Positions 9,380 through 17,661 of a DNA stretch of 64,000 bases are shown here, one piece after another. The position numbers and the translations under genes are program-made. Position 1 is the stretch's first letter. Each line of letters begins with the position of its first letter. The notes beneath the pieces were generated by a model. It did not search any database. It was not told where the DNA came from and saw only the letters and a list, made by a program, of their open reading frames with translations. The stretch covers positions 2,108,001-2,172,000 of the forward strand of contig NC_018027.1 of NCBI RefSeq assembly GCF_000266905.1. The letters run 5' to 3'. This DNA is from Mycolicibacterium chubuense NBB4. GTDB taxonomy: Bacteria > Actinomycetota > Actinomycetes > Mycobacteriales > Mycobacteriaceae.

Positions 9380-11023
9380 ATGACGGCTCTCAATGACGCA
9401 GAGCGCGCCGCCATCCATCGCGATGCCGAAGGCAGGGGACAGCGGAGCTCCAAGCGGGCCTCCGATCGAGTTCTCCCCGCCCGCATCGAGGGATCGGCGC
9501 ACACCGCGAACGGCCACGGGGGAGGCCGCGACGCCGCCACCCCGCGGTCGAGCAGAATCCCGGCCTGGCTGCCGTCGAGGCGCTTCATCGCCGCGGTCAT
9601 CGCGATCGGCGGCATGCAGCTGCTCGCCACGATGGACAGCACCGTCGCCATCGTCGCGCTCCCGAAGATCCAGAACGAGCTCAGTCTCTCCGATGCCGGC
9701 CGCAGCTGGGTGATCACCGCCTACGTCCTGACCTTCGGCGGCTTGATGCTGCTCGGCGGCCGCCTCGGCGACACCATCGGCCGCAAGCGGACGTTCATCG
9801 TCGGCGTCGCTCTGTTCACCATCGCCTCGGTCCTGTGCGGGATCGCCTGGGACGAAGCCACGCTGGTGATCGCCCGGCTGCTGCAGGGCATCGGCGCGGC
9901 GATCGCATCGCCGACCGCTCTGGCGCTGATCGCCACGACATTCCCGAAGGGGCCGGCCCGTAACGCGGCCACCGCCGTGTTCGCGGCGATGACCGGCGTC
10001 GGCTCGGTGATGGGTCTGGTGATCGGTGGCGCGCTGACCGAGGTGTCGTGGCGGCTGGCGTTCCTCGTGAACGTGCCGATCGGCCTGCTGATGATCTATC
10101 TGGCCCGCAAGACGCTGCGGGAGACCAACCGCGAGCGGCTCAAGCTCGACGCGGCGGGCGCACTGCTGGCGACGATGGGCTGCACGGCCGCGGTGTTCGC
10201 GTTCTCCATGGGCCCCGAAGCCGGCTGGATCTCGCCGGTCACGATCGGGTCCGGGGTGGTCGCCGGGGCCTGCCTGATCGCCTTCCTGTGGGTCGAGCGC
10301 ACCGCGGAGAACCCCGTCGTTCCCTTCGAGCTCTTCCGCGACCGCAACCGCGTCGCGACGTTCGCCGCGGTGTTCCTGGCCGGCGGCGTGATGTTCACGC
10401 TGACCGTGCTGATCGGGCTCTACGTGCAGGACATCATGGGCTACAGCGCGCTGCGCGCCGGCATCGGGTTCATCCCGTTCGTCATCGCGCTCGGCATCGG
10501 CCTCGGCCTGTCGTCGGCGCTGGTGTCGAAGTTCCCGCCGCGTGTTCTGGTCATCGGCGGCGGTGTGCTGGTGCTGGCGGCGATGATCTACGGCTCGACG
10601 CTGGACGCCAACATCCCGTACTTCCCGAACCTGGTGCTCCCGATCACCGTCGGTGGTCTCGGGATCGGCATGATCGTGGTGCCGCTGATGATCTCGGCCA
10701 TCGCCGGTGTCGGATTCGACCAGATCGGCCCGGTGTCGGCGATCGCACTGATGCTGCAGAACCTCGGCGGCCCGGTGGTGCTGGCGATCATCCAGGCGGT
10801 CATCACGTCGCGCACGCTCTACCTCGGCGGCACCAACGGCCCCGTCAAGGACATGAATCCCGCGCAGCTGCATGCGCTCGACCAGGGCTACACCTACGGC
10901 CTGCTGTGGGTGGCCGCGGTCGCGGTCGTCGTCGGCGGCGCCGCGCTGTTCATCGGCTACACGGCCGAGCAGGTGGCGCACGCGCAGGAAGTCAAGGACG
11001 CGATCGACGCCGGAGAACTCTAG
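9380..11023 (+). CDS. efpA: EfpA-like MFS drug exporter (DHA2 / QacA type, 14 TM)
   Basis: Proton-coupled inner-membrane efflux transporter of 547 residues. A hydrophilic N-terminal tail of about 65 residues precedes the first membrane helix (FIAAVIAIGGMQLLATMDSTVAIVALP). The antiporter signatures follow: WVITAYVLTFGGLMLLGGRLGD and GRKRTF in the loop after TM2, and a GSVMGLVIGG motif C region. The order cysG-efpA-proS matches M. tuberculosis Rv2847c-Rv2846c-Rv2845c. A close paralogue follows directly. Substrates cannot be read from sequence; EfpA is linked to tolerance of several drugs. Confidence 0.9.
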   Translation: MTALNDAERAAIHRDAEGRGQRSSKRASDRVLPARIEGSAHTANGHGGGRDAATPRSSRIPAWLPSRRFIAAVIAIGGMQLLATMDSTVAIVALPKIQNELSLSDAGRSWVITAYVLTFGGLMLLGGRLGDTIGRKRTFIVGVALFTIASVLCGIAWDEATLVIARLLQGIGAAIASPTALALIATTFPKGPARNAATAVFAAMTGVGSVMGLVIGGALTEVSWRLAFLVNVPIGLLMIYLARKTLRETNRERLKLDAAGALLATMGCTAAVFAFSMGPEAGWISPVTIGSGVVAGACLIAFLWVERTAENPVVPFELFRDRNRVATFAAVFLAGGVMFTLTVLIGLYVQDIMGYSALRAGIGFIPFVIALGIGLGLSSALVSKFPPRVLVIGGGVLVLAAMIYGSTLDANIPYFPNLVLPITVGGLGIGMIVVPLMISAIAGVGFDQIGPVSAIALMLQNLGGPVVLAIIQAVITSRTLYLGGTNGPVKDMNPAQLHALDQGYTYGLLWVAAVAVVVGGAALFIGYTAEQVAHAQEVKDAIDAGEL

Positions 11024-11092
11024 CTCTCTCGCGAATCCGGCGCGGAAACAGCCGCTGACGGTGCGTCAGCGCGCCCGATTCGCTCTGCTCGG

Positions 11093-11098
11093 TATGGT
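11093..11098 (+). promoter_or_regulatory. -10 box (TATGGT) of second EfpA-like gene, predicted leaderless
   Basis: TATGGT ends 8 nt before the ATG at 11107, the same spacing as the boxes in front of efpA and proS. Confidence 0.5.
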
Positions 11099-11106
11099 GG
11101 CTGACC

Positions 11107-12579
11107 ATGTCGTCCCGGGCGCCGTTGTCCTCCTCGGTGCTGGGCATCGCGATCATCGCGATCACCGGAATGCAGCTCATGTCGACGCTCGACGGCACCA
11201 TCGTCATCGTCGCGCTGCCCCGGATGCAGGCCGAACTGGACCTCTCCGACGCCGGCAAGAGTTGGGTGATCACCGCCTACGTGCTCGCGTTCGGCGGTCT
11301 GCTGCTGCTCGGCGGCCGGATCGGTGACGCGGTCGGCCACAAGCGGGCTTTCCTGTCCGGGGTCGGCGTCTTCACGATCGCCTCGCTGGTGTGCGGACTG
11401 GCCACCGACGAGGCGACGCTGATCGCGGCACGCGCTGTCCAGGGCGTCGGCGCGGCGGTGTCGGCGCCCACCGGACTGGCGCTGATCGCGACGACGTACG
11501 CGGTCGGCCAGGCGCGCAACCGCGCGCTGGCGGTGTCGGCGGCGATGCAGGCCACCGGATCGGTGCTCGGGCTGGTCCTCGGCGGGGCGCTGACCGTGAT
11601 CTCGTGGCGGCTCGCGTTCCTCATCAACGTCCCGATCGGGATCGTGATCATCGCGATCGCGGTGCTTCGGCTCGCCGAGACCCACCACGAGCGCCTCAAG
11701 CTCGACGTGACCGGAGCCCTGCTGGCCACCCTCGGCTGCACATCGGCCGTCGTGGTGTTCACCCAGGGCCCGGCGCTGGGCTGGGCGCACCCGTTCGTGA
11801 TCGGCGCGGGTGCGGCCGCGGTGTTGTTCTTCCTGGCGTTCATGATGGTCGAACGGTCGGCGGCCCACCCGATCGTGCCGTTCTCCGTGTTCGACAACCG
11901 CAACCGCGTCATGACGTTCCTGTCGCTGTTCCTGGCCGGCGGCGTGATGCTCACCGCAACGGTGATGATCGGTCTCTATGTCCAGGATGTGATGGGGTAC
12001 TCGGCGCTCAAAGCCGGCGTGTGCTTCATCCCGTTCGCGGTGGCCCTCGGCGCCGGCACCGTCGCGGCGGCCCGCATCGCCCCGCACGTCGCCCCGCGGT
12101 GGATCATCATGGGCGCCGGGGTGCTGGTGCTGGGCGCCATGCTGTTCGGCTCCACCCTCAACCGCGGCGTGCCGTACGCCCCGGACCTGCTCGCCCCGCT
12201 CGTGGTCGGGGGTTTCGGCATCGGGGTGATCTCGGTGATCCTGCCCCTGTGCGCGGTCGCTGACGTCGGCGCCCGCGAGATCGGGCCCGTCTCGTCGATC
12301 ACGCTGATGGTGCAGAACCTCGGCGGACCCATGGTGCTCGTCGTCGTCCAGGCGGTGCAGACGTCGCGCACCCTGTACCTCGGCGGCACCACCGGACCGG
12401 TCAAGGACATGACCTCGGCTCAGCTCGACGCGCTCGACGCCGGCTACACCTACTCGCTGCTGTGGGTGGCGGCCATCGCGGTGCTCGTCGGCGCCGCGGC
12501 GCTGTTCATCGGGTTCTCTGCGCGCGAGATCGCCACCGCGCAGCACACGCGCGAGGCGGTGGAGGCGGGCGAACTGTAG
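11107..12579 (+). CDS. Second EfpA-like MFS exporter (tandem paralogue)
   Basis: A 490-residue 14-TM transporter of the DHA2 family. It aligns with the preceding EfpA protein along its whole length: WVITAYVLAFGGLLLLGGRIGD, SWRLAFLINVPIG, GLYVQDVMGYSALKAG and the C-terminal LYLGGTTGPVKDM all have near-identical partners. It lacks the long N-terminal tail of the first copy. M. tuberculosis has a single EfpA at this locus as far as I recall, so this is a lineage-specific duplication or a loss in the tubercle bacilli. It has its own -10 box, so the two may be expressed separately. Confidence 0.88.
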   Translation: MSSRAPLSSSVLGIAIIAITGMQLMSTLDGTIVIVALPRMQAELDLSDAGKSWVITAYVLAFGGLLLLGGRIGDAVGHKRAFLSGVGVFTIASLVCGLATDEATLIAARAVQGVGAAVSAPTGLALIATTYAVGQARNRALAVSAAMQATGSVLGLVLGGALTVISWRLAFLINVPIGIVIIAIAVLRLAETHHERLKLDVTGALLATLGCTSAVVVFTQGPALGWAHPFVIGAGAAAVLFFLAFMMVERSAAHPIVPFSVFDNRNRVMTFLSLFLAGGVMLTATVMIGLYVQDVMGYSALKAGVCFIPFAVALGAGTVAAARIAPHVAPRWIIMGAGVLVLGAMLFGSTLNRGVPYAPDLLAPLVVGGFGIGVISVILPLCAVADVGAREIGPVSSITLMVQNLGGPMVLVVVQAVQTSRTLYLGGTTGPVKDMTSAQLDALDAGYTYSLLWVAAIAVLVGAAALFIGFSAREIATAQHTREAVEAGEL

Positions 12580-12592
12580 CGACCGCGGTCAG

Positions 12593-12598
12593 TAAGGT
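12593..12598 (+). promoter_or_regulatory. -10 box (TAAGGT) of proS, predicted leaderless
   Basis: TAAGGT ends 8 nt before the GTG at 12607, which fixes the proS start. Confidence 0.55.
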
Positions 12599-12606
12599 GG
12601 TCGGCT

Positions 12607-14370
12607 GTGATCACCCGCATGTCCGAGCTGTTCCTGCGCACTCTGCGCGACGACCCGGCCGACGCCGAAGTGGCGAGCCACAAGCTGCTCATCAGGGCCG
12701 GCTACGTCCGGCCCGTCGGCCCCGGGTTGTACAGCTGGCTGCCCCTCGGCCTGAAGGTGCTCCGCAAAATCGAGGCGATCGTCCGCGAGGAGATGAACGC
12801 CATTGGGGGACAGGAGATCCTGTTTCCCGCGCTGCTGCCGCGCGCACCGTACGAGGAAACCAACCGATGGACGGAGTACGGCGACGCGCTCTTCCGCCTC
12901 AAGGACCGCCGCGGCAACGACTATCTGCTCGGGCCAACGCACGAGGAGTTCTTCGCGCTGACGGTCAAGGGGGAGTACTCGTCCTACAAGGACTTCCCGG
13001 TGATCCTGTACCAGATCCAGAACAAGTACCGCGACGAGGCGCGCCCGCGGGCGGGCATCCTGCGCGGACGCGAGTTCCTGATGAAGGACTCGTACTCGTT
13101 CGACATCGACGACGACGGTCTCAAGACCGCCTACCACGCGCATCGGGAGGCCTACCAGCGCATCTTCGGCCGGCTCCACGTCCGCTACGTCATCGTCTCG
13201 GCGGTGTCGGGTGCGATGGGCGGCAGCGCTTCCGAGGAGTTCCTCGCCGAAAGCGAGGTCGGCGAGGACACCTACGTGCGGTGCCTGCAGTCAGGCTACG
13301 CCGCCAACGTCGAGGCCGTCGTCACCGCGATTCCCGACCCGATCCCGGCCGAGCGCATCGCGGCCCTCCCCGAACCGGTGGTGCACGACACCGGGGACAC
13401 CCCGACCATCGCGACGCTGGTCGACTGGGCCAACGGTGCGAGCCTGCCGCAGTTCGCCGGCCGCGACGTCACGGCTGCGGACACCCTGAAGAACGTGCTG
13501 ATGAAGGTGCGTCAGCCCGGTGGCGACTGGGAGCTGCTGGCGATCGGCGTGCCGGGTGATCGCGAGGTGGATGACAAGCGTCTCGGGGCCGCGCTGGAAC
13601 CCGCCGAGTACGCCATGCTCGACGACGCCGACTTCGACCGCCACCCCTTCCTGGTCAAGGGATACATCGGCCCGAAAGGGTTGCTGGCCAACGGAGTTCG
13701 CTATCTCGTCGACCCGCGGATCGTGGACGGGACGACGTGGATCACCGGCGCCGACGAGAAGGGCAAGCACGTGGTGGGCCTGGCCGCGGGCCGCGACTTC
13801 ACCCCGGACGGCACCATCGAGGCCGCCGAGGTGCGCGAGGGCGACCCCTCGCCCGACGGCGCGGGACCGCTGGTGGCCGCGCGCGGTATCGAGATCGGCC
13901 ATGTGTTCCAGCTCGGCCGCAAGTACACCGACGCGTTCACTGCAGATGTGCTGGGAGAGAACGGCAAGCCGGTGCGGCCGACGATGGGCAGCTACGGGAT
14001 CGGGGTGTCCCGCCTGGTGGCGGTCATCGCCGAGCAGCAGCACGACGAGCTGGGTCTGCGGTGGCCCTCGACGGTGTCGCCGTTCGACGTGCACGTGGTG
14101 ATCGCCAACAAGGACAGTGACGCCCGCACCGGTGCCACCGAACTCGTCTCGGAGCTCGATCGGCTGGGCGCCGACGTGGTGCTCGACGACCGTCAGGCCT
14201 CACCGGGGGTCAAGTTCAAAGACGCCGAGTTGCTCGGCGTGCCGTGGATCGTGGTGGTGGGCCGGGGCTGGGCCGACGGGGTGGTCGAACTGCGCAACCG
14301 GTTCAGCGGCGAGAAGCGCGAACTCGCCGTCGAGTCGGCGGCGGCCGACATCCTGGCCGCGCTGGGCTGA
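12607..14370 (+). CDS. proS: Prolyl-tRNA synthetase, bacterial type with editing domain
   Basis: Class II aminoacyl-tRNA synthetase of 587 residues. Class II motif 1 lies in [20 protein letters not shown], motif 2 around [27 protein letters not shown], and motif 3 in [14 protein letters not shown]. Between motifs 2 and 3 lies a YbaK-type editing insertion (about residues 225-400, with [26 protein letters not shown]). The C-terminal anticodon-binding domain includes [18 protein letters not shown]. The product starts [16 protein letters not shown], very like the M. tuberculosis enzyme. Confidence 0.97.
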   Translation: MITRMSELFLRTLRDDPADAEVASHKLLIRAGYVRPVGPGLYSWLPLGLKVLRKIEAIVREEMNAIGGQEILFPALLPRAPYEETNRWTEYGDALFRLKDRRGNDYLLGPTHEEFFALTVKGEYSSYKDFPVILYQIQNKYRDEARPRAGILRGREFLMKDSYSFDIDDDGLKTAYHAHREAYQRIFGRLHVRYVIVSAVSGAMGGSASEEFLAESEVGEDTYVRCLQSGYAANVEAVVTAIPDPIPAERIAALPEPVVHDTGDTPTIATLVDWANGASLPQFAGRDVTAADTLKNVLMKVRQPGGDWELLAIGVPGDREVDDKRLGAALEPAEYAMLDDADFDRHPFLVKGYIGPKGLLANGVRYLVDPRIVDGTTWITGADEKGKHVVGLAAGRDFTPDGTIEAAEVREGDPSPDGAGPLVAARGIEIGHVFQLGRKYTDAFTADVLGENGKPVRPTMGSYGIGVSRLVAVIAEQQHDELGLRWPSTVSPFDVHVVIANKDSDARTGATELVSELDRLGADVVLDDRQASPGVKFKDAELLGVPWIVVVGRGWADGVVELRNRFSGEKRELAVESAAADILAALG

Positions 14371-14374
14371 GCGG

Positions 14375-14851
14375 CTACTCGGAGCCGCCGGGGAAGGCGA
14401 CGACGACCGGCGCGTCGCCGGCCGCGCGGCGCCACCGCGCCGCCGTCACGGCCGTCTCGAGCATCGCCGCGACGCCGAACGCCCGCACCTTCTCGTCGCG
14501 GGCCTGTTCGACGACGGCACGCCACGCGGTGGCGTCGTCCTGCTCCATCCGGATCGCCAGCCGCGCGGCGTCGGCCGAGTTGTCCACCCTGATCGGCAGC
14601 GAATACCCGGCCGCGGGCAGCGGGACGTCGACGTTTCTCTCCTCGAGCAACGCGATGGCCGCTTCTCGCCGAGCCCGGTGCTCGGCCATCGAATCCGAGA
14701 CGAGATAGTTCAGCTCGGGGGCCGCATGCGCCGACACCACGCCGTAGCCGTAGATGGTGGCGTGCTCGGCGGCGAGCGCGTCGAACAACGCCGCGCCGGC
14801 GGCGTCGGCCGGCCGGACCGGTTCTCGGGCTTCGGAGGTCGGCGACGTCAC
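14375..14851 (-). CDS. DUF4439 ferritin-like domain protein
   Basis: A 158-residue helical protein of the DUF4439 family, which has a ferritin-like four-helix fold; function unknown. The segment LFDALAAEHATIYGYGVVSAH has the EH spacing seen in ferritin-like metal sites, and MAEHRARREAAIALL follows. The GTG at 14851 overlaps the stop of the upstream lipoprotein gene by 4 nt, so the pair is co-translated; a longer in-frame start exists but lies inside that gene. Corresponds to Rv2844 by position. Confidence 0.75.
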   Translation of the reverse strand: MTSPTSEAREPVRPADAAGAALFDALAAEHATIYGYGVVSAHAAPELNYLVSDSMAEHRARREAAIALLEERNVDVPLPAAGYSLPIRVDNSADAARLAIRMEQDDATAWRAVVEQARDEKVRAFGVAAMLETAVTAARWRRAAGDAPVVVAFPGGSE

Positions 14852-15372
14852 CGCGAGCCTCCTGTCGGCGCCAGCGCCACGGTGTAGGCCGCCGCGCACG
14901 CCGCCGCGATCGAGGCGAGCAGTCCGGCGCGGTATCCGGACAGCGCCGCCGCGGCGTGCGACGCGCTGTCGGCGGAGGCGCGCAGCGCTCCGATGACGTC
15001 GTCGGTTCCCGGCGCCGGCGCGGCCGCGCCCGACGGGGAGGTCGTGACGGTGACGCTCGTCGTCGGCGCGTTGCTCCCGGTCAGCCGCACGATCTCCTTG
15101 GAGAGCGCATCGGCGTGCGCCGAGCGTTCGGCGGCCACGGTGCTCAACGTCGCCGCCGTCGTGCCGCGGGCCGTGGCGGCCGCCTCGGTGGCGAGCTTGC
15201 TGTCGGCACGGGCCCGGTCGAGCGCGGTGGTGAGGTCGTCGAGCTCCGGCGGGGGAGGCGCCGGTCTGCTGCAGCCGGCGGTCGTCGCCGCCCCGAGGAC
15301 CGCGAGCGAGGCCGCCCCGAGGAGCACCTGTCGGCGGCTGACGATCGGCGGGCGGCTCGGCACGTGCAACAT
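14848..15372 (-). CDS. Tat-type lipoprotein of unknown function
   Basis: A 174-residue protein with a twin-arginine signal (SRRQVLLGAASLAVLGA) ending in a lipobox-like TTAGC, so it is probably exported folded and lipid-anchored at the cell surface. The mature part is alanine- and threonine-rich, with predicted long helices (DDLTTALDRARADSKLATEA) and no recognised catalytic motif. The ATG at 15372 is chosen because the signal begins soon after it; a frame open to 15510 has no plausible extra domain. It is paired with the ferritin-like protein and divergent from rimP. Corresponds to Rv2843. Confidence 0.75.
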   Translation of the reverse strand: MLHVPSRPPIVSRRQVLLGAASLAVLGAATTAGCSRPAPPPPELDDLTTALDRARADSKLATEAAATARGTTAATLSTVAAERSAHADALSKEIVRLTGSNAPTTSVTVTTSPSGAAAPAPGTDDVIGALRASADSASHAAAALSGYRAGLLASIAAACAAAYTVALAPTGGSR

Positions 15373-15455
15373 CCTGCCATCGCTGCGGTGGCGAGTCGGC
15401 TGGCCGGGCGCTGTGAGGTCGGAGTTTTTGGTCGATCGGCCCTCGTGCGCTGGCG

Positions 15456-15461
15456 TATCGT
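15456..15461 (+). promoter_or_regulatory. Possible -10 box (TATCGT) upstream of rimP
   Basis: TATCGT in the 158-nt divergent gap would start transcription about 60 nt before the rimP GTG. It is the best candidate for the promoter of the rimP-nusA-infB block, but no -35 is convincing. Confidence 0.35.
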
Positions 15462-15530
15462 GGAGAGTCGGATTCGCAGGAGACACCCTGCGTGTCCGTG
15501 CCGGCGACAATTCAAGACGAGGAGCTCACC

Positions 15531-16058
15531 GTGGCGGAGCGGTCAACGGGATTGCCGTCGCAACGACAGGTGATGGAACTGCTCGACAAGGAGTTCGCGC
15601 GTGCCGGATACGACCTCGAGGACGTGGTGGTCGACACCGCCGCCCGGCCACCGCGGATCACGGTGGTCACCGACAGCGACAGCGGGCTCGACCTCGACGC
15701 CATCGCAGAACTGTCCCGCACCGCCTCCGAACTGCTCGACGGCATGGACTCCCCGCCGTATGTCCTCGAGGTCACCTCGCCCGGTGTCGACCGCCCGCTG
15801 ACCACCGCGAAGCACTACCGCCGCAACCAGGGCCGCCGGGTCGAGATGACCTTGGCCGACGGGTCCACCGTGTCCGGACGGCTCGGACCGGTGACGGGCC
15901 CGACGGTCGGCCTGGTGGTGCGCGAAGGGACCCGCGGCGCGCTGACCGTTCGCGACATCGCACTCGATACCATCGTCAAAGCTATTGTCCAAGTTGAGTT
16001 TTCGCCGCCGAACCCGCGAGAGCTGGAACTGGCCGGCCAATCCGGGAAGGAGGGCTGA
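15531..16058 (+). CDS. rimP: Ribosome maturation factor RimP
   Basis: Assists late assembly of the 30S subunit. The 175-residue protein begins at the GTG at 15531, which follows a GAGGAG ribosome site; an upstream in-frame GTG at 15492 would add 13 residues that the M. tuberculosis protein lacks. The N-terminal alpha/beta domain contains [22 protein letters not shown] and [12 protein letters not shown], the RimP signature. The SH3-like C-terminal half includes [15 protein letters not shown]. nusA follows after 3 nt, the classic rimP-nusA pairing. Confidence 0.92.
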   Translation: MAERSTGLPSQRQVMELLDKEFARAGYDLEDVVVDTAARPPRITVVTDSDSGLDLDAIAELSRTASELLDGMDSPPYVLEVTSPGVDRPLTTAKHYRRNQGRRVEMTLADGSTVSGRLGPVTGPTVGLVVREGTRGALTVRDIALDTIVKAIVQVEFSPPNPRELELAGQSGKEG

Positions 16059-16061
16059 AGC

Positions 16062-17129
16062 GTGAACATCGACATGGCTGCCCTGCACGCGATCGAGGCC
16101 GACAAGGGAATCTCGGTCGACGTCGTCGTCGAGACCATCAAATCCGCTCTGCTGACCGCCTACCGGCACACCGAAGGTCATGAGGCCGATGCGCACATCG
16201 ACATCGACCGCAAGACCGGTGTGGTCAAGGTGATGGCCCGCCAGACCGACGCCGACGGCAATGTGCTGCACGAATGGGACGACACCCCAGAGGGTTTCGG
16301 CCGCATCGCGGCCACCACCGCGCGCCAGGTGATCCTGCAGAGGCTGCGCGACGCGGAGAACGAGAAGAACTACGGGGAATTCTCCGCCCGTGAGGGCGAC
16401 ATCGTCGCCGGTGTCATCCAGCGCGACGCGCGCGCCAACGCCCGCGGTCTGGTCGTGGTGCGGATGGGCAGCGAGACGAAGGGGTCCGAGGGGGTCATCC
16501 CCGCCGCCGAACAGGTGCCCGGCGAGCGGTACGAGCACGGCGACCGGTTGCGCTGCTATGTCGTGGGCGTCACCCGCGGAGCGCGCGAACCGCTGATCAC
16601 GCTGTCGCGCACCCACCCGAACCTGGTGCGCAAGCTGTTCTCGCTGGAGGTGCCCGAGATCGCCGACGGATCCGTCGAGATCGTCGCAGTGGCCAGGGAG
16701 GCGGGCCACCGGTCCAAGATCGCGGTGACCTCGCGCGCGCCGGGGCTGAACGCCAAGGGCGCCTGCATCGGGCCGATGGGCCAGCGGGTGCGCAACGTGA
16801 TGAGCGAGCTGTCCGGCGAGAAGATCGACATCATCGACTACGACGAGGACCCCGCCAAGTTCGTCGCGAACGCGCTCTCACCCGCCAAGGTGGTGTCGGT
16901 GACGGTGATCGACGAGGCGGCGCGCGCGGCGCGGGTGATCGTGCCGGACTTCCAGCTGTCGCTGGCGATCGGCAAGGAAGGACAGAACGCCCGGCTCGCG
17001 GCCCGGCTGACGGGCTGGCGTATCGACATCCGCAGCGACAACGCGGCGGCCGACGGCCCCTCCGACCGCCCGGCGGACCGGCACCATCCCCGGCCGGACG
17101 CGGCCAGGGGCGCGGTCGGCGAGCGATAG
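16062..17129 (+). CDS. nusA: Transcription termination/antitermination factor NusA
   Basis: RNA polymerase-binding factor controlling pausing, termination and rRNA antitermination. The 355-residue protein has the N-terminal polymerase-binding domain, an S1 domain around residues 105-185 ([25 protein letters not shown]), and two KH domains with [22 protein letters not shown] and [22 protein letters not shown]. It lacks the acidic repeats of E. coli NusA, as is usual in actinobacteria, and ends in a short charged tail. The GTG start is 3 nt after rimP. Confidence 0.95.
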   Translation: MNIDMAALHAIEADKGISVDVVVETIKSALLTAYRHTEGHEADAHIDIDRKTGVVKVMARQTDADGNVLHEWDDTPEGFGRIAATTARQVILQRLRDAENEKNYGEFSAREGDIVAGVIQRDARANARGLVVVRMGSETKGSEGVIPAAEQVPGERYEHGDRLRCYVVGVTRGAREPLITLSRTHPNLVRKLFSLEVPEIADGSVEIVAVAREAGHRSKIAVTSRAPGLNAKGACIGPMGQRVRNVMSELSGEKIDIIDYDEDPAKFVANALSPAKVVSVTVIDEAARAARVIVPDFQLSLAIGKEGQNARLAARLTGWRIDIRSDNAAADGPSDRPADRHHPRPDAARGAVGER

Positions 17130-17185
17130 CGCACCGCGGTCGTTCGCTTTACGCACCGGTTTTCTTCGCGACGCTGCGGTGACGG

Positions 17186-17191
17186 TAGACT
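17186..17191 (+). promoter_or_regulatory. -10 box (TAGACT) upstream of ylxR
   Basis: TAGACT ends 5 nt before the GTG at 17197, so an internal promoter could make a leaderless ylxR-infB transcript. If real, it excludes the in-frame GTG at 17179 for that transcript. Confidence 0.4.
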
Positions 17192-17196
17192 CAGCT

Positions 17197-17559
17197 GTGA
17201 TCCAGCGCGAGACATCGGCTCGGATGCCCGGAAGTGCCCCCACCCCCGCGGGTGGACCGGTACGGACCTGCATCGGATGCCGAAAACGAGGGCTGGCCGT
17301 CGAACTGCTTCGGGTAGTCGCTGTCGACGGTGATGAGCCTGGGAATGGTGCCAGGGCTGTGACCGTTGATGCAGCGAGAACGCTTCCGGGGCGGGGTGCG
17401 TGGTTGCATCCCGATCCTGAGTGTGTGCGCGCGGCGATTCGTCGGCGGGCGTTCGGCCGAGCGTTGCGGATCACCGGTTCACCGGACATCACCGCGGTGG
17501 TCGATCGTTTCCCGGACATGGGAGCGGTCGATGTGCCACGGCAACGAAAGAACAGGTAG
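17197..17559 (+). CDS. ylxR: YlxR family RNA-binding protein
   Basis: A 120-residue member of the YlxR/DUF448 family, found between nusA and infB in most bacteria and thought to bind RNA. RTCIGCRKRG is the family signature, followed by PGRGAWLHPDPECVRAAIRRRAFGRALR. The GTG at 17197 (product starting MIQRETSARM) resembles the M. tuberculosis start; 17179 is an alternative. infB follows after 102 nt. Confidence 0.85.
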   Translation: MIQRETSARMPGSAPTPAGGPVRTCIGCRKRGLAVELLRVVAVDGDEPGNGARAVTVDAARTLPGRGAWLHPDPECVRAAIRRRAFGRALRITGSPDITAVVDRFPDMGAVDVPRQRKNR

Positions 17560-17661
17560 CGAAGAACATGAGCACACCGTGAAGTCCCGATGACCATGCG
17601 TCATAGCTAAACCCGAGGCGCGGCGCCTACCACCGCTGCCGCCTCCCAGACAGGAGATGTA

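Noticed and set aside
17616..17628. AGGCGC-g-GCGCCT upstream of infB considered as a terminator
   Set aside because: A one-base loop cannot form that hairpin fully, no T-run follows, and infB must be transcribed through it.
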